Shown: positions 35,670-45,648, counted from the stretch's first letter. The stretch: DNA of 64,000 nucleotides from Caulobacter sp. SL161 (GCF_026672375.1 NZ_JAPPRA010000001.1:1984001-2048000); one strand, 5' to 3'. A program made the numbers and translations. The notes: generated by a model not told the origin, from the sequence alone.

Positions 35670-36809
35670 ATGGATTTCGCGCTGAACGAAGATCAAGTCG
35701 CAATCCAGGACGCCGCCCGCGCTTTCGCCGAAGGACAGCTTGCCCCGCATTCGGCCGACTGGGACGAAAAGAAGCACTTCCCGGTCGACGTGCTGCGCCA
35801 AGCGGCCGAGCTGGGCTTCGCTGGCATCTATGTGAACGAAGATGTTGGCGGCAGCGGGCTTTCGCGCCTCGACGCCTCGATCATCTTCGAAGCCCTGAGC
35901 TACGGCGACGTGCCGGTCGCCGCTTACCTGACCATCCACAACATGGCGTCGTGGATGATCGACCGCTTTGGCTCTGAAGATCTGCGCCAGCGCTACCTGC
36001 CGCGCCTGACCTCCATGGAGCTGATCGCCAGCTACTGCCTGACCGAGCCGGGCTCGGGCTCGGACGCGGCCGCGATGCGCACGAGCGCCAAGCTGGACGG
36101 CGACCACTATGTCCTGAACGGCGGCAAGGCCTTCATCTCCGGCGGCGGCGTCTCGGACATCTATGTCGTTATGGCGCGCACGGGCGGCGAGGGCGCCAAG
36201 GGCGTCTCGGCCTTCGTGGTCGAGAAAGGCATGGAAGGCCTGAGCTTTGGGGCCAATGAGCGGAAGATGGGGTGGAACGCCCAGCCCACGGCCCAGGTGA
36301 ATTTCGACTACTGCCGCGTGCCGGTAGCCAACCGGATCGGGCAGGAGGGCGAAGGTTTCCGCTTCGCCATGATGGGCCTGGACGGCGGGCGGCTGAACAT
36401 CGCCTCGTGCTCGCTGGGCGGGGCCCAGTTCGCGCTCGACACCGCCAAGGCCTATCTGGAGACCCGCAACCAGTTCGGCCGGCCGCTGAAGGACTTCCAG
36501 GCCTTGCAGTTCAAGCTGGCCGACATGGCCACCGAACTGGAGGCCGCCCGCCTGATGGTGCGCCGCGCCGCCCATGCGCTGGACAGCAAGCACCCCGAGG
36601 CGACCAAGCTGTGCGCCATGGCCAAGCGCTTCGCGACCGACGCCGGCTTCCAGGTGGCCAATGACGCCTTGCAGCTACATGGCGGCTACGGCTACCTCCA
36701 GGACTATCCGCTGGAGCGCCTCGTCCGCGACCTGCGGGTGCACCAGATCCTGGAAGGGACCAACGAGATCATGCGCGTCATCATCGCCCGCGAGATGTTC
36801 AGGCAGTGA
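35670..36809 (+). CDS. Acyl-CoA dehydrogenase, probably isobutyryl-CoA dehydrogenase
   Basis: 379-residue FAD enzyme oxidising an acyl-CoA to the 2-enoyl-CoA and passing electrons to ETF. N-terminal helical domain, then [17 protein letters not shown] and [19 protein letters not shown] (FAD-binding beta domain). The C-terminal domain has the catalytic base in [15 protein letters not shown]. Position at the head of a cluster with 3-hydroxyisobutyryl-CoA hydrolase and mmsB points to valine catabolism and isobutyryl-CoA. ATG at 35670 follows GGGAGGAAGTGCGC. The stop overlaps the next start. Confidence 0.9.
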   Translation: MDFALNEDQVAIQDAARAFAEGQLAPHSADWDEKKHFPVDVLRQAAELGFAGIYVNEDVGGSGLSRLDASIIFEALSYGDVPVAAYLTIHNMASWMIDRFGSEDLRQRYLPRLTSMELIASYCLTEPGSGSDAAAMRTSAKLDGDHYVLNGGKAFISGGGVSDIYVVMARTGGEGAKGVSAFVVEKGMEGLSFGANERKMGWNAQPTAQVNFDYCRVPVANRIGQEGEGFRFAMMGLDGGRLNIASCSLGGAQFALDTAKAYLETRNQFGRPLKDFQALQFKLADMATELEAARLMVRRAAHALDSKHPEATKLCAMAKRFATDAGFQVANDALQLHGGYGYLQDYPLERLVRDLRVHQILEGTNEIMRVIIAREMFRQ

Positions 36810-37288
36810 GGTCGGGCCGCCTGCCGTGGTCTTGGATCGCGCTGGCGGTGTCCGCCGTCGTGCTGGGCGTCTGTTTGATCGTGACCACGTACTTCGTGGC
36901 CGGGTTTCGCCAGGGGCTCGATGCGGATGGCTTTTTGCGCATGACGCAGGCGTCCACGCCGGAATTGCTGATCGGCGTTGGCCTTATCGGACTGATAGGA
37001 TCGCTGTTCATCGTTCTCGGCTGGTGGCTTACGAAGCTGTCATCGCGGCAAGGGGCGTTCCCGCTTCTTGTCGCGGGGCCGCCGGTCGCCCTGAAGTTCG
37101 CGTACCAAGGCTTCAGTATTATCCTGGCCGCGCTTGAGCCGCCGATGAACATCACGCCGTTCGAAGCCAACTCCTGGACCTACCTGCCCAACTGGCTGGG
37201 CCTCGTCGGCATCGGGGCGTCGTTCCTTTTCGCGGCGGTCGCCTATACGAAGCTGGCCTACGCTACGAGAGGAACCAGCGTGCGATGA
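36806..37288 (+). CDS. Small four-helix membrane protein, unknown
   Basis: 160-residue predicted inner-membrane protein with four hydrophobic segments (about residues 9-33, 53-75, 87-108, 128-152), the first preceded by arginine. I recognise no family. GTG start overlaps the acyl-CoA dehydrogenase stop (GTGA) and its own stop overlaps the next ATG (ATGA). It is therefore translationally coupled within the operon although no role in valine breakdown is apparent. Confidence 0.65.
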   Translation: MRSGRLPWSWIALAVSAVVLGVCLIVTTYFVAGFRQGLDADGFLRMTQASTPELLIGVGLIGLIGSLFIVLGWWLTKLSSRQGAFPLLVAGPPVALKFAYQGFSIILAALEPPMNITPFEANSWTYLPNWLGLVGIGASFLFAAVAYTKLAYATRGTSVR

Positions 37289-37884
37289 TCTATCTCTGCC
37301 GTCACGGCCAGACCTTCCACAATCGCGAGGGCCGTCTGCAGGGGCGGACCGAGTCTGATCTTACGCCTCTGGGCGTGCTCCAGGCCCGGGCCATGGGGGC
37401 GCTTCTGCATGATCTCGTACGCCGAGATCCCCCCGCGCCGTGGCGGCTGGTGGCCAGTCCGCTGCGCAGGGCGCGTCACACCGCCGAAGCGATCGGCGCC
37501 CGGCTGGGGCTTTCGGTCGATTTCGACGAGCGTCTGGTCGAGATCGATGTCGGCGAATGGTCGGGGCGTCTGCGCGAAGAGGTGCATGGCGAAAATCCGC
37601 ATCTGGCCGGTGACGACGCCTGGGGCTTTCACGCGCCGGGCGGCGAGACCTATGAGGTCATGAGCGCGCGTCTGACGGATTGGCTCGAAGAGCAGGCCGA
37701 TGAGCCCGAGCGACGCCTGATCGTCGTCAGCCACGGCGTCGCCGGCCGGCTGCTGCGCGGCGCCTATGCCGGGCTGGCGCGGGAAGAGACGCTGCGGCTC
37801 GATATCCCTCAGGACGCCGTCTATCGCCTCGCAAACGGCCAGATCGACCGTTTCGACTGCCCGCCTGTCGACGAACCCGCATAG
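37285..37884 (+). CDS. Histidine phosphatase (phosphoglycerate mutase-like)
   Basis: 199-residue member of the histidine phosphatase superfamily. Catalytic motif YLCRHGQTFHNREGRLQGR (RHG, His nucleophile at residue 7), then ASPLRRARHTAEAI with the second arginine. WSGRLREEV follows, and IVVSHGVAGRLL carries the second histidine. Could be a phosphoglycerate mutase-like or alpha-ribazole/sugar phosphatase; substrate unknown. Coupled by ATGA overlap to the membrane protein gene and 8 bp from the next gene. Confidence 0.85.
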   Translation: MIYLCRHGQTFHNREGRLQGRTESDLTPLGVLQARAMGALLHDLVRRDPPAPWRLVASPLRRARHTAEAIGARLGLSVDFDERLVEIDVGEWSGRLREEVHGENPHLAGDDAWGFHAPGGETYEVMSARLTDWLEEQADEPERRLIVVSHGVAGRLLRGAYAGLAREETLRLDIPQDAVYRLANGQIDRFDCPPVDEPA

Positions 37885-37892
37885 GACTTACA

Positions 37893-38945
37893 ATGACCGA
37901 CGACCCCGAAGTCCTGATCCGCGTCGAGAAGAACGTCGGTCGCATCACGCTGAACCGGCCCAAGGCGCTGCATGCCCTGACGCTGAACATGTGCGAGACC
38001 ATGATCGGCGCGCTGTTGGACTGGCAGGACGATCCCGAGATCTACATGGTCCTGATCGACCATACGGGCGAGCGCGGCTTCTGCGCCGGCGGTGACATAC
38101 GCATGCTGGCCGAAAGCGGCGCCAAGGACGGCGTTGAGGCCCGCCGGTTCTTCCACACCGAGTACCAGCTGAACCACCTGCTGTTCACTTACGAGACCCC
38201 GGTCGTCACCGTGATGGACGGGATCGTGATGGGCGGTGGTGTCGGGATTTCGATGCCGGCCCACATCCGGATCGCCACCGAGCGCACCACCTTCGCGATG
38301 CCGGAGACGGGCATCGGCCTGTTCCCGGACGTCGGGGGGGGCTGGTACCTGCCTCGGTTGCCCGGGAAGGCCGGGCTGTGGCTGGCGCTGACCGGCGCGC
38401 GGATCAAGGGCGCGGACTGCATGCGCCTGGGCATCGCCACCCACTTCGTCGAGTTCGGCGCGGTGGAGGGCCTGAAGAAGGCGATCATCGCTGATCCGCG
38501 CCGCATCGAGGAGACGCTGCGCAAGTACCGCGCCGACGCGGGCAAGGCCTCGCTCCTGGGCTTCGAACAGGATCTGAACCGGCTGTTCGTGGGCGAGAGC
38601 GTCGAGGAGATCTTCGAGTTCCTGACCCTCGACTCCAGCGACTGGGGCAAGGCGCAGCTTGAGGTCATGAAGACCAAGTCGCCCCAGACCCTCAAGGTGG
38701 CCTTCGAGCAATTGAAGCGCGGCGCGGCGATGGAAGACTTCGCCGACAACATGGCCATGGAGTACCGGATCGGCTCGCGCGTGGTGATGAAGCATGACTT
38801 CATCGAGGGCGTGCGGGCCGTGATCGTCGACAAGGACAACGCCCCCCGCTGGTCGCCGGCGCGGGTCGAGGATGTCACGGACGCCGCACTGGCCGAGATT
38901 TTTGCACCTCTTCCGCCGGGCGAAGAGTGGACACCGCTGACGTAG
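37893..38945 (+). CDS. 3-hydroxyisobutyryl-CoA hydrolase (crotonase fold)
   Basis: 350-residue crotonase-superfamily protein of HIBCH length, longer than a simple enoyl-CoA hydratase. Oxyanion-hole segments GFCAGGDIRMLAE and MDGIVMGGGVGISM are followed by ATERTTFAMPETGIGLFPDVGGGWYLPRL, where HIBCH has its acid residues. The ~100-residue C-terminal helical part is typical of the hydrolase. It releases 3-hydroxyisobutyrate from its CoA ester in valine degradation, the substrate of MmsB encoded 0.9 kb downstream. A methacrylyl-CoA hydratase gene is not in the window. Confidence 0.87.
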   Translation: MTDDPEVLIRVEKNVGRITLNRPKALHALTLNMCETMIGALLDWQDDPEIYMVLIDHTGERGFCAGGDIRMLAESGAKDGVEARRFFHTEYQLNHLLFTYETPVVTVMDGIVMGGGVGISMPAHIRIATERTTFAMPETGIGLFPDVGGGWYLPRLPGKAGLWLALTGARIKGADCMRLGIATHFVEFGAVEGLKKAIIADPRRIEETLRKYRADAGKASLLGFEQDLNRLFVGESVEEIFEFLTLDSSDWGKAQLEVMKTKSPQTLKVAFEQLKRGAAMEDFADNMAMEYRIGSRVVMKHDFIEGVRAVIVDKDNAPRWSPARVEDVTDAALAEIFAPLPPGEEWTPLT

Positions 38946-39003
38946 CGGACGTCGTGCGCTAACGTGTCCGGAAACAAGAACACGTCGGTTCGGAAGGATT
39001 GCC

Positions 39004-39801
39004 ATGCGTAAGCCGCTGCTAAGTCTCGTCGCCGTGCTGGGTTTGGCGGCCTGCGCCAGCCAGCCGATGATGGGACCCCCGCCGCCACCGCCATCGGGGC
39101 CGGTTGCGATCGCCCTGCCGGCCAATATTGCGGCTGCGCTCAGCGATCCGTCGCGTCCGGCCGCCGACATGATCCGCGACAAGGATCGTCACCCCGGGGA
39201 GGTGCTGGCGTTCGCGGGCGTCAAGAGCGGCGCCAAGGTCGCCGACCTGATCCCGGGCGGTGGTTACTTCACGCGGATCTTCTCGAAGGCTGTCGGGCCC
39301 AAGGGCAAGGTCTACGCCTATGTGCCCGATGAACTGACCAAGCTCGCCAAGCGCGAGCCTGCGGTGAACGCGATCGCGCGCGATCCGGTCTATTCGAACG
39401 TGCAGGTCATCCTGAACACGCTTCCCAACTTTGGTGCGCCGGAGAAGCTGGACCTCGTGTTTACGGCCCAGAACTACCACGACATGCACAACAAGTTCAT
39501 GGGCCCGGCCAACCTTGGCGTGGTGAACCGTCAGGTGTTCCGGGCGCTCAAGCCCGGTGGCGTCTATCTGGTGCTCGACCATGTCGCCGACGCGGGTTCG
39601 GGCCTGCGGGACACCGAGACGCTACACCGGATCGACCCTGCGGTGGTCAAGGCAGAGGTGATGGCGGCGGGCTTCGTCTTCGAAGGCGAGACGCGGGTGC
39701 TGCGCAATCCCGCCGATCCGCGGGCCGCCAACGTCTATGACGCAGGCATTCGCGGAAAGACCGACCAGTTCGTCTACAAGTTCCGCAAGCCGGTGCGCTA
39801 A
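39004..39801 (+). CDS. Predicted lipoprotein with SAM-methyltransferase-like domain (COG4798-type)
   Basis: 265-residue protein with a clear lipoprotein signal (LSLVAVLGLAAC, Cys at residue 17) and a proline run. A Rossmann methyltransferase-like domain follows: motif I VADLIPGGGYFTRIFSKAVG, KLDLVFTAQNYHDMH, ALKPGGVYLVLDH. Close relatives are called predicted methyltransferases. Export would place it outside the cytosol, away from SAM, so it may have another ligand or activity. It stands between two valine-catabolic genes and is followed by a terminator. Confidence 0.8.
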   Translation: MRKPLLSLVAVLGLAACASQPMMGPPPPPPSGPVAIALPANIAAALSDPSRPAADMIRDKDRHPGEVLAFAGVKSGAKVADLIPGGGYFTRIFSKAVGPKGKVYAYVPDELTKLAKREPAVNAIARDPVYSNVQVILNTLPNFGAPEKLDLVFTAQNYHDMHNKFMGPANLGVVNRQVFRALKPGGVYLVLDHVADAGSGLRDTETLHRIDPAVVKAEVMAAGFVFEGETRVLRNPADPRAANVYDAGIRGKTDQFVYKFRKPVR

Positions 39802-39827
39802 GAAAGCTGAATAAAATCAACGATAAG

Positions 39828-39857
39828 AGCCGCGCCCATGAGGCGCGGTTCGCTTTT
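39828..39857 (+). terminator. Terminator after lipoprotein gene
   Basis: Stem AGCCGCGCC / GGCGCGGTT with a 5-base loop followed by CGCTTTTG. It separates the upstream cluster from mmsB, whose ATG is 15 bp further on. Confidence 0.6.
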
Positions 39858-39872
39858 GCAGGGAGTTCTTCG

Positions 39873-40769
39873 ATGACGCGTATCGCCTTTATCGGCCTTG
39901 GCAATATGGGCGGCGGCATGGCCGCCAATCAGGCGAAGGCCCCGCATCAGGTCCGCGCCTTCGACCTTTCAGCCGCCGCGGTGGAGCGTGCTGTCGCAGC
40001 AGGTTGTCTGGCGGCCGCATCGGTCGCTGAAGCCGTGGCCGAAGCCGAGATCGTTATCACCATGCTGCCGGCAGGGCCGCATGTGCGCACGGTCTACGCC
40101 GAGCAGATCCTCCCGAATGCGCCCAAATCCGCGCTGCTGATCGATTGTTCGACCATCGACGTGGACAGCGCCCGCGTCGTGGCCAGGCAGGCCGCTGAGG
40201 CCGGCTTCCGGTTCGCTGACGCGCCGGTGTCCGGCGGGATCATGGCCGCAGAGGCGGGAACCCTGGCCTTCATGGTCGGCTGCGAGGCTAGCGACTTTGC
40301 CGCCGTGGAGGCCGCCTTGGCGCCGATGTCGCGCGTGACCATCCACGCCGGCGACCATGGGGCGGGGCAGGCGGCCAAGATCTGCAACAACATGCTGCTG
40401 GGCGTCTCGATGCTGGGGACCTGCGAGGCCTTCGCCCTGGCCGAGAAGCTGGGTCTGGCGGCCGACCGCTTCTTCGAGATCGCCAGCAAGTCTTCGGGCC
40501 AGTGCTGGTCGATCACCTCGTACTGCCCGGTGCCGGGCGTGGGGCCGCAGACGCCCGCAGATCGCGGCTTCGAGGGCGGCTTCGCCTCGGCGATGATGCT
40601 GAAGGACCTGAAGCTGGCTCAGGAAGCCGCCGCCAAGGCCGGCGCCTCCACGCCTATGGGGGCGCAGGCCGAGGCGCTTTACGCGCTGTTCGACGCCAAC
40701 GGCTTTGGCGGCAAGGACTTCTCGGCCGTCATCGAGTTACTGCGCGGAAGGGTGTCCGATCTGCATTGA
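39873..40769 (+). CDS. mmsB: 3-hydroxyisobutyrate dehydrogenase
   Basis: 298-residue NAD-dependent dehydrogenase of the beta-hydroxyacid family, oxidising 3-hydroxyisobutyrate to methylmalonate semialdehyde. Rossmann motif IAFIGLGNMGGGMAANQ, substrate-binding DAPVSGGIMAAEAGTLAFMVG, and catalytic lysine in GAGQAAKICNNMLLG. Substrate assignment rests on these motifs plus the neighbouring 3-hydroxyisobutyryl-CoA hydrolase. The next enzyme, MmsA, is not encoded here. A short hairpin AAGGCC-ATCA-GGCCTT at 40817-40832 may end the transcript. Confidence 0.92.
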   Translation: MTRIAFIGLGNMGGGMAANQAKAPHQVRAFDLSAAAVERAVAAGCLAAASVAEAVAEAEIVITMLPAGPHVRTVYAEQILPNAPKSALLIDCSTIDVDSARVVARQAAEAGFRFADAPVSGGIMAAEAGTLAFMVGCEASDFAAVEAALAPMSRVTIHAGDHGAGQAAKICNNMLLGVSMLGTCEAFALAEKLGLAADRFFEIASKSSGQCWSITSYCPVPGVGPQTPADRGFEGGFASAMMLKDLKLAQEAAAKAGASTPMGAQAEALYALFDANGFGGKDFSAVIELLRGRVSDLH

Positions 40770-40944
40770 ATCGGCCAAGAGATGATAGTTCAGGGCGTGT
40801 ATCGAGAAACTCGATCAAGGCCATCAGGCCTTTCGATTTGCTAGGTAAACGCCCTTAGATGGACACTGCGGGCGACTGGTGCGAAAAGCCGAGCCTGGAC
40901 TTAGGGGACCGCCGACCCGGCTGGGCGGTGGTTTAGAGATCGAC

Positions 40945-42171
40945 ATGGACTACAAAGCCGCGTTCCGCAGCGCCGTTGAGCAGATCCGCGAAGAGGGTCG
41001 CTACCGGGTGTTCGCCGACCTGAAGCGTCAGCGCGGCCAGTTTCCGCGCGCGACCTGGACGCGCCAGGACGGTTCGGAACAGGAAGTCGTTGTCTGGTGC
41101 AGCAACGACTATCTCGGACAAGGTCAGAATCCTGTGGTTCTGGAGGCCATGAAGGCCGCGGTGGACGAGCACGGTTCGGGCTCCGGCGGTACGCGCAACA
41201 TTTCGGGCACCAACCATGACCACGTCCTGCTGGAGCAGGAACTGGCGGATCTGCACGGCAAGGAAGCCGGCCTGCTGTTCACCTCGGGCTATGTCTCGAA
41301 CGAGGCGACGCTCTCGGTGGTCCAGAAGATCCTGCCCGGCCTGATCATCTTCTCGGACGAACTGAACCACGCCTCGATGATCGCCGGCATCCGCAACGGC
41401 GGTGGTCCGCGCAAGATCTTCAAGCACAACGACCTGGCGCATCTCGAGCAACTGCTGGCCGAAGCGCCGGCTGACGCGCCCAAGCTGATCGCCTTCGAGA
41501 GCGTCTACTCGATGGACGGCGACATCGCCGACCTCGCCGGCACCGTGGCCCTGGCCAAGAAGTACGGCGCGATGACCTATCTCGACGAGGTTCACGCGGT
41601 CGGCATGTATGGCCCGCGCGGCGGCGGCGTCGCCGAGCGCGATGGCCTGATGAGCGAGATCGACATCATCGAAGGTACGTTGGGCAAGGCGTTCGGCGTG
41701 ATGGGCGGCTACATCACCGGCGACGCCGAGGTGATCGACGCCATTCGCCTGATGGCCTCGGGCTTCATTTTCACGACGTCTCTGCCGCCGGCCCTGACGG
41801 CCGGTGCGCTGGCCAGCGTCCGCTGGCTCAAGCAGCACCCCGAGGTTCGCGAGGTTCACCAGGAGCGCGCGGCGACCCTGAAGGCCATGTTCAAGGCGGC
41901 GGGTCTGCCGGTCATGGACAGCGTCAGCCATATCGTTCCGGTGCTGGTCGGCGATCCCGTCCACTGCAAGATAATCAGCGACATGCTGCTGGCCGATTTC
42001 GGCGTCTATGTGCAGCCGATCAACTATCCGACCGTCCCGCGTGGCACCGAGCGCCTGCGTTTCACCCCGACGCCGTTCCACACTGACGACATGATGCGCA
42101 AGCTGGTCGCGGCGATGGAGAAGCTTTGGGCCCACTGCAACGTCGCCCGGATGGGCGGCTACGCGGCCTAG
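40945..42171 (+). CDS. hemA: 5-aminolevulinate synthase
   Basis: 408-residue PLP enzyme condensing glycine and succinyl-CoA to 5-aminolevulinate, the first step of heme synthesis in alphaproteobacteria. PLP lysine K248 is in [16 protein letters not shown]. The glycine-rich [28 protein letters not shown] and [12 protein letters not shown] blocks are family signatures. Start at MDYKAAF matches other members; a frame 22 codons longer is rejected. Upstream 175 bp contains no gene. It converges on the MucR-type gene across a perfect hairpin. Confidence 0.96.
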   Translation: MDYKAAFRSAVEQIREEGRYRVFADLKRQRGQFPRATWTRQDGSEQEVVVWCSNDYLGQGQNPVVLEAMKAAVDEHGSGSGGTRNISGTNHDHVLLEQELADLHGKEAGLLFTSGYVSNEATLSVVQKILPGLIIFSDELNHASMIAGIRNGGGPRKIFKHNDLAHLEQLLAEAPADAPKLIAFESVYSMDGDIADLAGTVALAKKYGAMTYLDEVHAVGMYGPRGGGVAERDGLMSEIDIIEGTLGKAFGVMGGYITGDAEVIDAIRLMASGFIFTTSLPPALTAGALASVRWLKQHPEVREVHQERAATLKAMFKAAGLPVMDSVSHIVPVLVGDPVHCKIISDMLLADFGVYVQPINYPTVPRGTERLRFTPTPFHTDDMMRKLVAAMEKLWAHCNVARMGGYAA

Positions 42172-42223
42172 AAGGAAGACGCGCACCTTCAGCTTCGGAC
42201 GTCCGCAAAGCTCTGGAAACGAA

Positions 42224-42250
42224 AAACGCCGCCGGAAACCGGCGGCGTTT
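42224..42250. terminator. Bidirectional terminator between hemA and the MucR gene
   Basis: Perfect 12-bp stem AAACGCCGCCGG / CCGGCGGCGTTT with an AAA loop, flanked by AA on the left and T on the right. Confidence 0.85.
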
Positions 42251-42268
42251 GTGCGTCTGGATGATGGC

Positions 42269-42715
42269 TCAGCTGCCCCGCCGCACGCCCTTGCCCAGGC
42301 CGATCTGCTTGGCGAAATCCGAACGTCTGGCCGTATAGGCCGGCGCCACCATGGGGTACTCCGGCGGCAGGCCCCATTTGCGACGATAGTCCTCGGGGCT
42401 CATGTCATAGTGCGAGCGCAGGTAGCGCTTCAGCATCTTCAGCCTTTTGCCGTCTTCGAGGCAGACAATGTAGTCGTGCTGCACCGAACGGCTTACGGGA
42501 ACGGCGGGCTTGGCCTTTTCTGCGGGCCCGGGCGCCTCGCCGCCGTCGTTGAGCGTGGCCAGCGCCCCGTGGACGGTCCTGATCAGGTCTGGGATGGCCG
42601 CTTGAGCGACCGTATTCTGACCCACATAGGCCGCTACGATCTCGGCGCTGAGTCCCAGGATGTCGACGTCACTCTCGATCGTCGTGTCCGTGTTTCCGCC
42701 GCCCTGAGACGCCAT
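42269..42715 (-). CDS. MucR/Ros-family zinc-finger transcriptional regulator
   Basis: 148-residue MucR-type regulator. The variable N-terminus (LSAEIVAAYVGQNTVAQAAIPDLIRTVHGAL) is followed by the Ros/MucR DNA-binding domain HDYIVCLEDGKRLKMLKRYLRSHYDMSPEDYRRKWGLPPEYPMVAP. The single-finger Cys/Asp/His ligands are visible. In Caulobacter MucR proteins bind AT-rich sites and work with the CtrA/SciP cell-cycle circuit; whether this copy does so is inference. Start MASQGGGN chosen over upstream in-frame codons (family length). Divergent from glyA. Confidence 0.88.
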   Translation of the reverse strand: MASQGGGNTDTTIESDVDILGLSAEIVAAYVGQNTVAQAAIPDLIRTVHGALATLNDGGEAPGPAEKAKPAVPVSRSVQHDYIVCLEDGKRLKMLKRYLRSHYDMSPEDYRRKWGLPPEYPMVAPAYTARRSDFAKQIGLGKGVRRGS

Positions 42716-42879
42716 GAGATACCCCACTCCTGTTATTGTCGTCATCGTTCGCGCAGGGGCCAGATGCGCCCTGCCGGTCGACAACGCGCAACATCTCGAG
42801 TGGTTCCGAGATTGATCGCCGCGCCTATCCCGTTAAAGAGGGCGCCTCTGCCGACTCCCCGCAACGCCAGGAGAGCGTG

Positions 42880-44166
42880 ATGACCCAAACTGACCTCAGC
42901 GCCTTTTTCGGCGCGGACCTCGCCACTGCGGACCGCGACATCTTCGATCGCATCGGTCGCGAGCTGGGTCGCCAGCAGAACCAGATCGAGCTGATCGCCT
43001 CGGAGAACATCGTCTCCAAGGCCGTGCTTGAGGCCCAGGGCTCGATTCTGACCAACAAGTACGCCGAAGGCTATCCGGGCAAGCGCTACTATGGCGGCTG
43101 CGAATATGTCGACGAGATCGAGACGATCGCGATCGAGCGCGCCAAGGCGCTGTTTGGCGCGGGCTTCGCCAACGTCCAGCCGCACTCGGGCTCGCAGGCC
43201 AACCAGGCCGTGTTCATGGCGCTGCTGCAGCCGGGCGACACGTTCCTGGGCATGGATCTGGCCGCCGGCGGCCATTTGACGCACGGCAGCCCCGCCAACC
43301 AGTCGGGCAAGTGGTTCAAGCCGATTTCCTACTCGGTCCGCCAGCAGGACCAGCTGATCGACTATGACGGCGTCGCCGAGGTCGCCCAGCGCGAGAAGCC
43401 CAAGCTGATCATCGCCGGCGGCAGCGCCTACAGCCGCGAGATCGACTTCGCCAAGTTCCGCGAGATCGCCGACTCGATCGGCGCCTATCTGATGGTGGAC
43501 ATGGCGCACTACGCCGGCCTGATCGCCGGCGGCGCCTACGCCAACCCGATCCCGCACGCCCACGTGGTCACCACCACGACGCACAAGACGCTGCGCGGTC
43601 CGCGCGGCGGCATGGTGCTGACCAACGACGAAGCGATCATCAAGAAGGTCAATTCTGCGGTGTTCCCCGGCCTGCAGGGTGGCCCGCTGGAGCACGTCAT
43701 CGCGGCCAAGGCCGTGGCGTTCGGCGAAGCGCTGCAGCCTTCGTTCAAGGATTATGCGCGACAAGTTGTCGCGAACGCGCGGGCCCTGGCCGAGGCGCTG
43801 CTGAAGTCGGGCGTGAATATCGTCTCGGGCGGCACCGACAGCCACCTGATGCTGGTCGACCTGCGCCCGAAGGGTGTGACCGGCCGCGACGCCGAGCACA
43901 GCCTCGAGCGCGCTTACATGACCTGCAACAAGAACGGCGTGCCGTTCGACACTGCGCCGTTCACGATCACCTCGGGCATTCGCCTGGGCACCCCGGCCGG
44001 TACGACGCGCGGCTTCAAGGAAGCCGAGTTCACCCGCGTCGGCGAGCTGATCGGCGAGGTCGTCAACGGCCTGGCGGTCAATGGTCCGGACGGCAACGCC
44101 GCCGTCGAGGCCAAGGTTCGCGAAGAAGTGCTGGCCTTGACGGGTCGCTTCCCGATCTACAACTAA
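42880..44166 (+). CDS. glyA: Serine hydroxymethyltransferase
   Basis: 428-residue PLP enzyme interconverting serine and glycine with tetrahydrofolate, the main source of one-carbon units. PLP lysine K236 is in [15 protein letters not shown]. Other hallmarks are [36 protein letters not shown] and [15 protein letters not shown] at 42880 follows CAGGAGAGCGTG. It heads the rightward string glyA-nrdR-ribH-nusB-thiL; nrdR starts 32 bp after its stop. Confidence 0.97.
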   Translation: MTQTDLSAFFGADLATADRDIFDRIGRELGRQQNQIELIASENIVSKAVLEAQGSILTNKYAEGYPGKRYYGGCEYVDEIETIAIERAKALFGAGFANVQPHSGSQANQAVFMALLQPGDTFLGMDLAAGGHLTHGSPANQSGKWFKPISYSVRQQDQLIDYDGVAEVAQREKPKLIIAGGSAYSREIDFAKFREIADSIGAYLMVDMAHYAGLIAGGAYANPIPHAHVVTTTTHKTLRGPRGGMVLTNDEAIIKKVNSAVFPGLQGGPLEHVIAAKAVAFGEALQPSFKDYARQVVANARALAEALLKSGVNIVSGGTDSHLMLVDLRPKGVTGRDAEHSLERAYMTCNKNGVPFDTAPFTITSGIRLGTPAGTTRGFKEAEFTRVGELIGEVVNGLAVNGPDGNAAVEAKVREEVLALTGRFPIYN

Positions 44167-44198
44167 TAGGGTGATTGCGCCGCGGAGGGGGCTAGATC

Positions 44199-44672
44199 AT
44201 GCGATGCCCGTTCTGCGGCCATGCCGAAAGCCAGGTCAAGGATAGCCGCCCGTCGGAAGACGGCGCGGCCATCCGGCGTCGGCGGATGTGTCCTGAGTGC
44301 GGCGGACGTTTCACCACGTTCGAGCGCGTGCAGCTTCGCGAGCTGATTATCGTGAAGCGCTCTGGGCGCCGTTCCCCGTTCGATCGCGACAAGCTGGTGC
44401 GTTCGGTCGGCCTGGCCACCCAGAAGCGTCCGGTCGATCCCGAGCGCGTCGAACGGATGGTCAACGGCATTGTTCGGCAGCTGGAAAGCATGGGCGAAAC
44501 CGAGCTGCCCTCGTCGACGGTGGGCGAGATGGTGATGAAGGCGTTGAAATCGCTCGATGACGTCGCCTATGTCCGATACGCGTCCGTTTACCGTGATTTC
44601 AAGGAAACCAGCGACTTCGCCAAGTTCCTGACCGAAGAGGGTCTGAGCGACGGCGGCGAAGAAGAGCTATAG
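44199..44672 (+). CDS. nrdR: Transcriptional repressor NrdR
   Basis: 157-residue repressor of ribonucleotide reductase genes. N-terminal zinc ribbon with four cysteines ([17 protein letters not shown] and [16 protein letters not shown]), then an ATP-cone domain ([24 protein letters not shown] to the end of [10 protein letters not shown]). It binds NrdR boxes when loaded with dATP/ATP. Position directly after glyA is common in alphaproteobacteria. GCGGAGGGGG precedes the ATG. Confidence 0.96.
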   Translation: MRCPFCGHAESQVKDSRPSEDGAAIRRRRMCPECGGRFTTFERVQLRELIIVKRSGRRSPFDRDKLVRSVGLATQKRPVDPERVERMVNGIVRQLESMGETELPSSTVGEMVMKALKSLDDVAYVRYASVYRDFKETSDFAKFLTEEGLSDGGEEEL

Positions 44673-44737
44673 TCCGTTAATCCTGTTGTGTGTTTGTAGG
44701 GGCGCGCGGCGCGCGTGCCCGTGGAGAGTTGAGCTAG

Positions 44738-45202
44738 ATGGTTGAAGACAAAATCCGCCTGCTGATCGTGGAGGGCCGAAGCCATTCGGGGATCTCCGAC
44801 GAACTGCTGCGCGGAGCCACCCAAGCCATCGAGGCGCAGGGCGCCGAGTACGACGTGATCACTGTGTCGAACGCGCTGCAGATTCCGACCGTGATCGCCA
44901 TGGCTGAGGATGCCGGGCACCGTCCGGTCGGCGTGCGCTATGATGGCTATGTCGCCCTGGGCGTGGTGATCCGCGGCGAAACCTACCATTTCGAACTCGT
45001 CGCCAACGAGACCGCTCGTGGCTTGCAGGACCTTGGCGTGGCCAAGCGTCTGCCGATCGGATTCGGCGTTCTGGCCGTTGATGAAGAGGCCCAGGCCCTG
45101 AGCCGCGCCCGGGTCAGCGAAGGTGATCGCGGCGGCGCGGCCGCCAAGGCCTGCTTGGAGACCATCGGTCTGAAGCGCCAACTGCTGGGACAGGCCCGAT
45201 GA
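44738..45202 (+). CDS. ribH: 6,7-dimethyl-8-ribityllumazine synthase
   Basis: 154-residue lumazine synthase, penultimate enzyme of riboflavin synthesis. Typical blocks: [43 protein letters not shown] with the catalytic histidine, [30 protein letters not shown]. The substrate loop usually reading GALEIP is NALQIP here, so a conserved glutamate is Gln. Unlike many alphaproteobacteria, no ribD, ribE or ribBA stands between nrdR and ribH. Its stop overlaps the nusB ATG (ATGA). Confidence 0.92.
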
Positions 45203-45648
45203 GCGGCAACCGTATCCAACCGCGCTCCGTTGCGCGTCTCGCCGCCGTCCAGGCGCTGTATCAGATGGAAGTCTCGGGCGCCGGCGTCGATTCGGTGATC
45301 CGCGAGTTCGGCGAGCATCGCTTCGACCGCGACGTCGAGGGCGAGCAGCTCGCGGCGGCTGACGAGACCTTCTTCGCCGACCTCGCGCGCGGCGTGGTGA
45401 CCAATCAAGCCAAGATCGACCAGGGTATCGTCAAGCGTTTGGCGTCCGGTTGGCGACTGGAAAGACTGGATGCGACGGCCCGCGCGGTGCTGCGCGCCGG
45501 GGCCTTCGAGCTGATGTACCGATCGGACGTTCCGACCGAGGTGGTCATCAATGAATATGTAGAGATCGCGAAATCCTTTTTTGAAGGTCCCGAGTCAGGC
45601 TTCATCAATGGCGCCCTCGACGCGATCGCCCGTGATGCACGAGACTGA
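45199..45648 (+). CDS. nusB: Transcription antitermination factor NusB
   Basis: 149-residue all-helical RNA-binding protein that acts with NusE/S10 at boxA of rRNA leaders. Recognisable segments are [63 protein letters not shown] and [13 protein letters not shown]. The C-terminal end overlaps the thiL start by 14 bases. Order ribH-nusB-thiL is conserved in alphaproteobacteria. Confidence 0.96.

Noticed and set aside
44673..44737. FMN riboswitch before ribH
   Set aside because: The 65-bp gap is too short and lacks the conserved RFN element sequences; only a GC hairpin is present.
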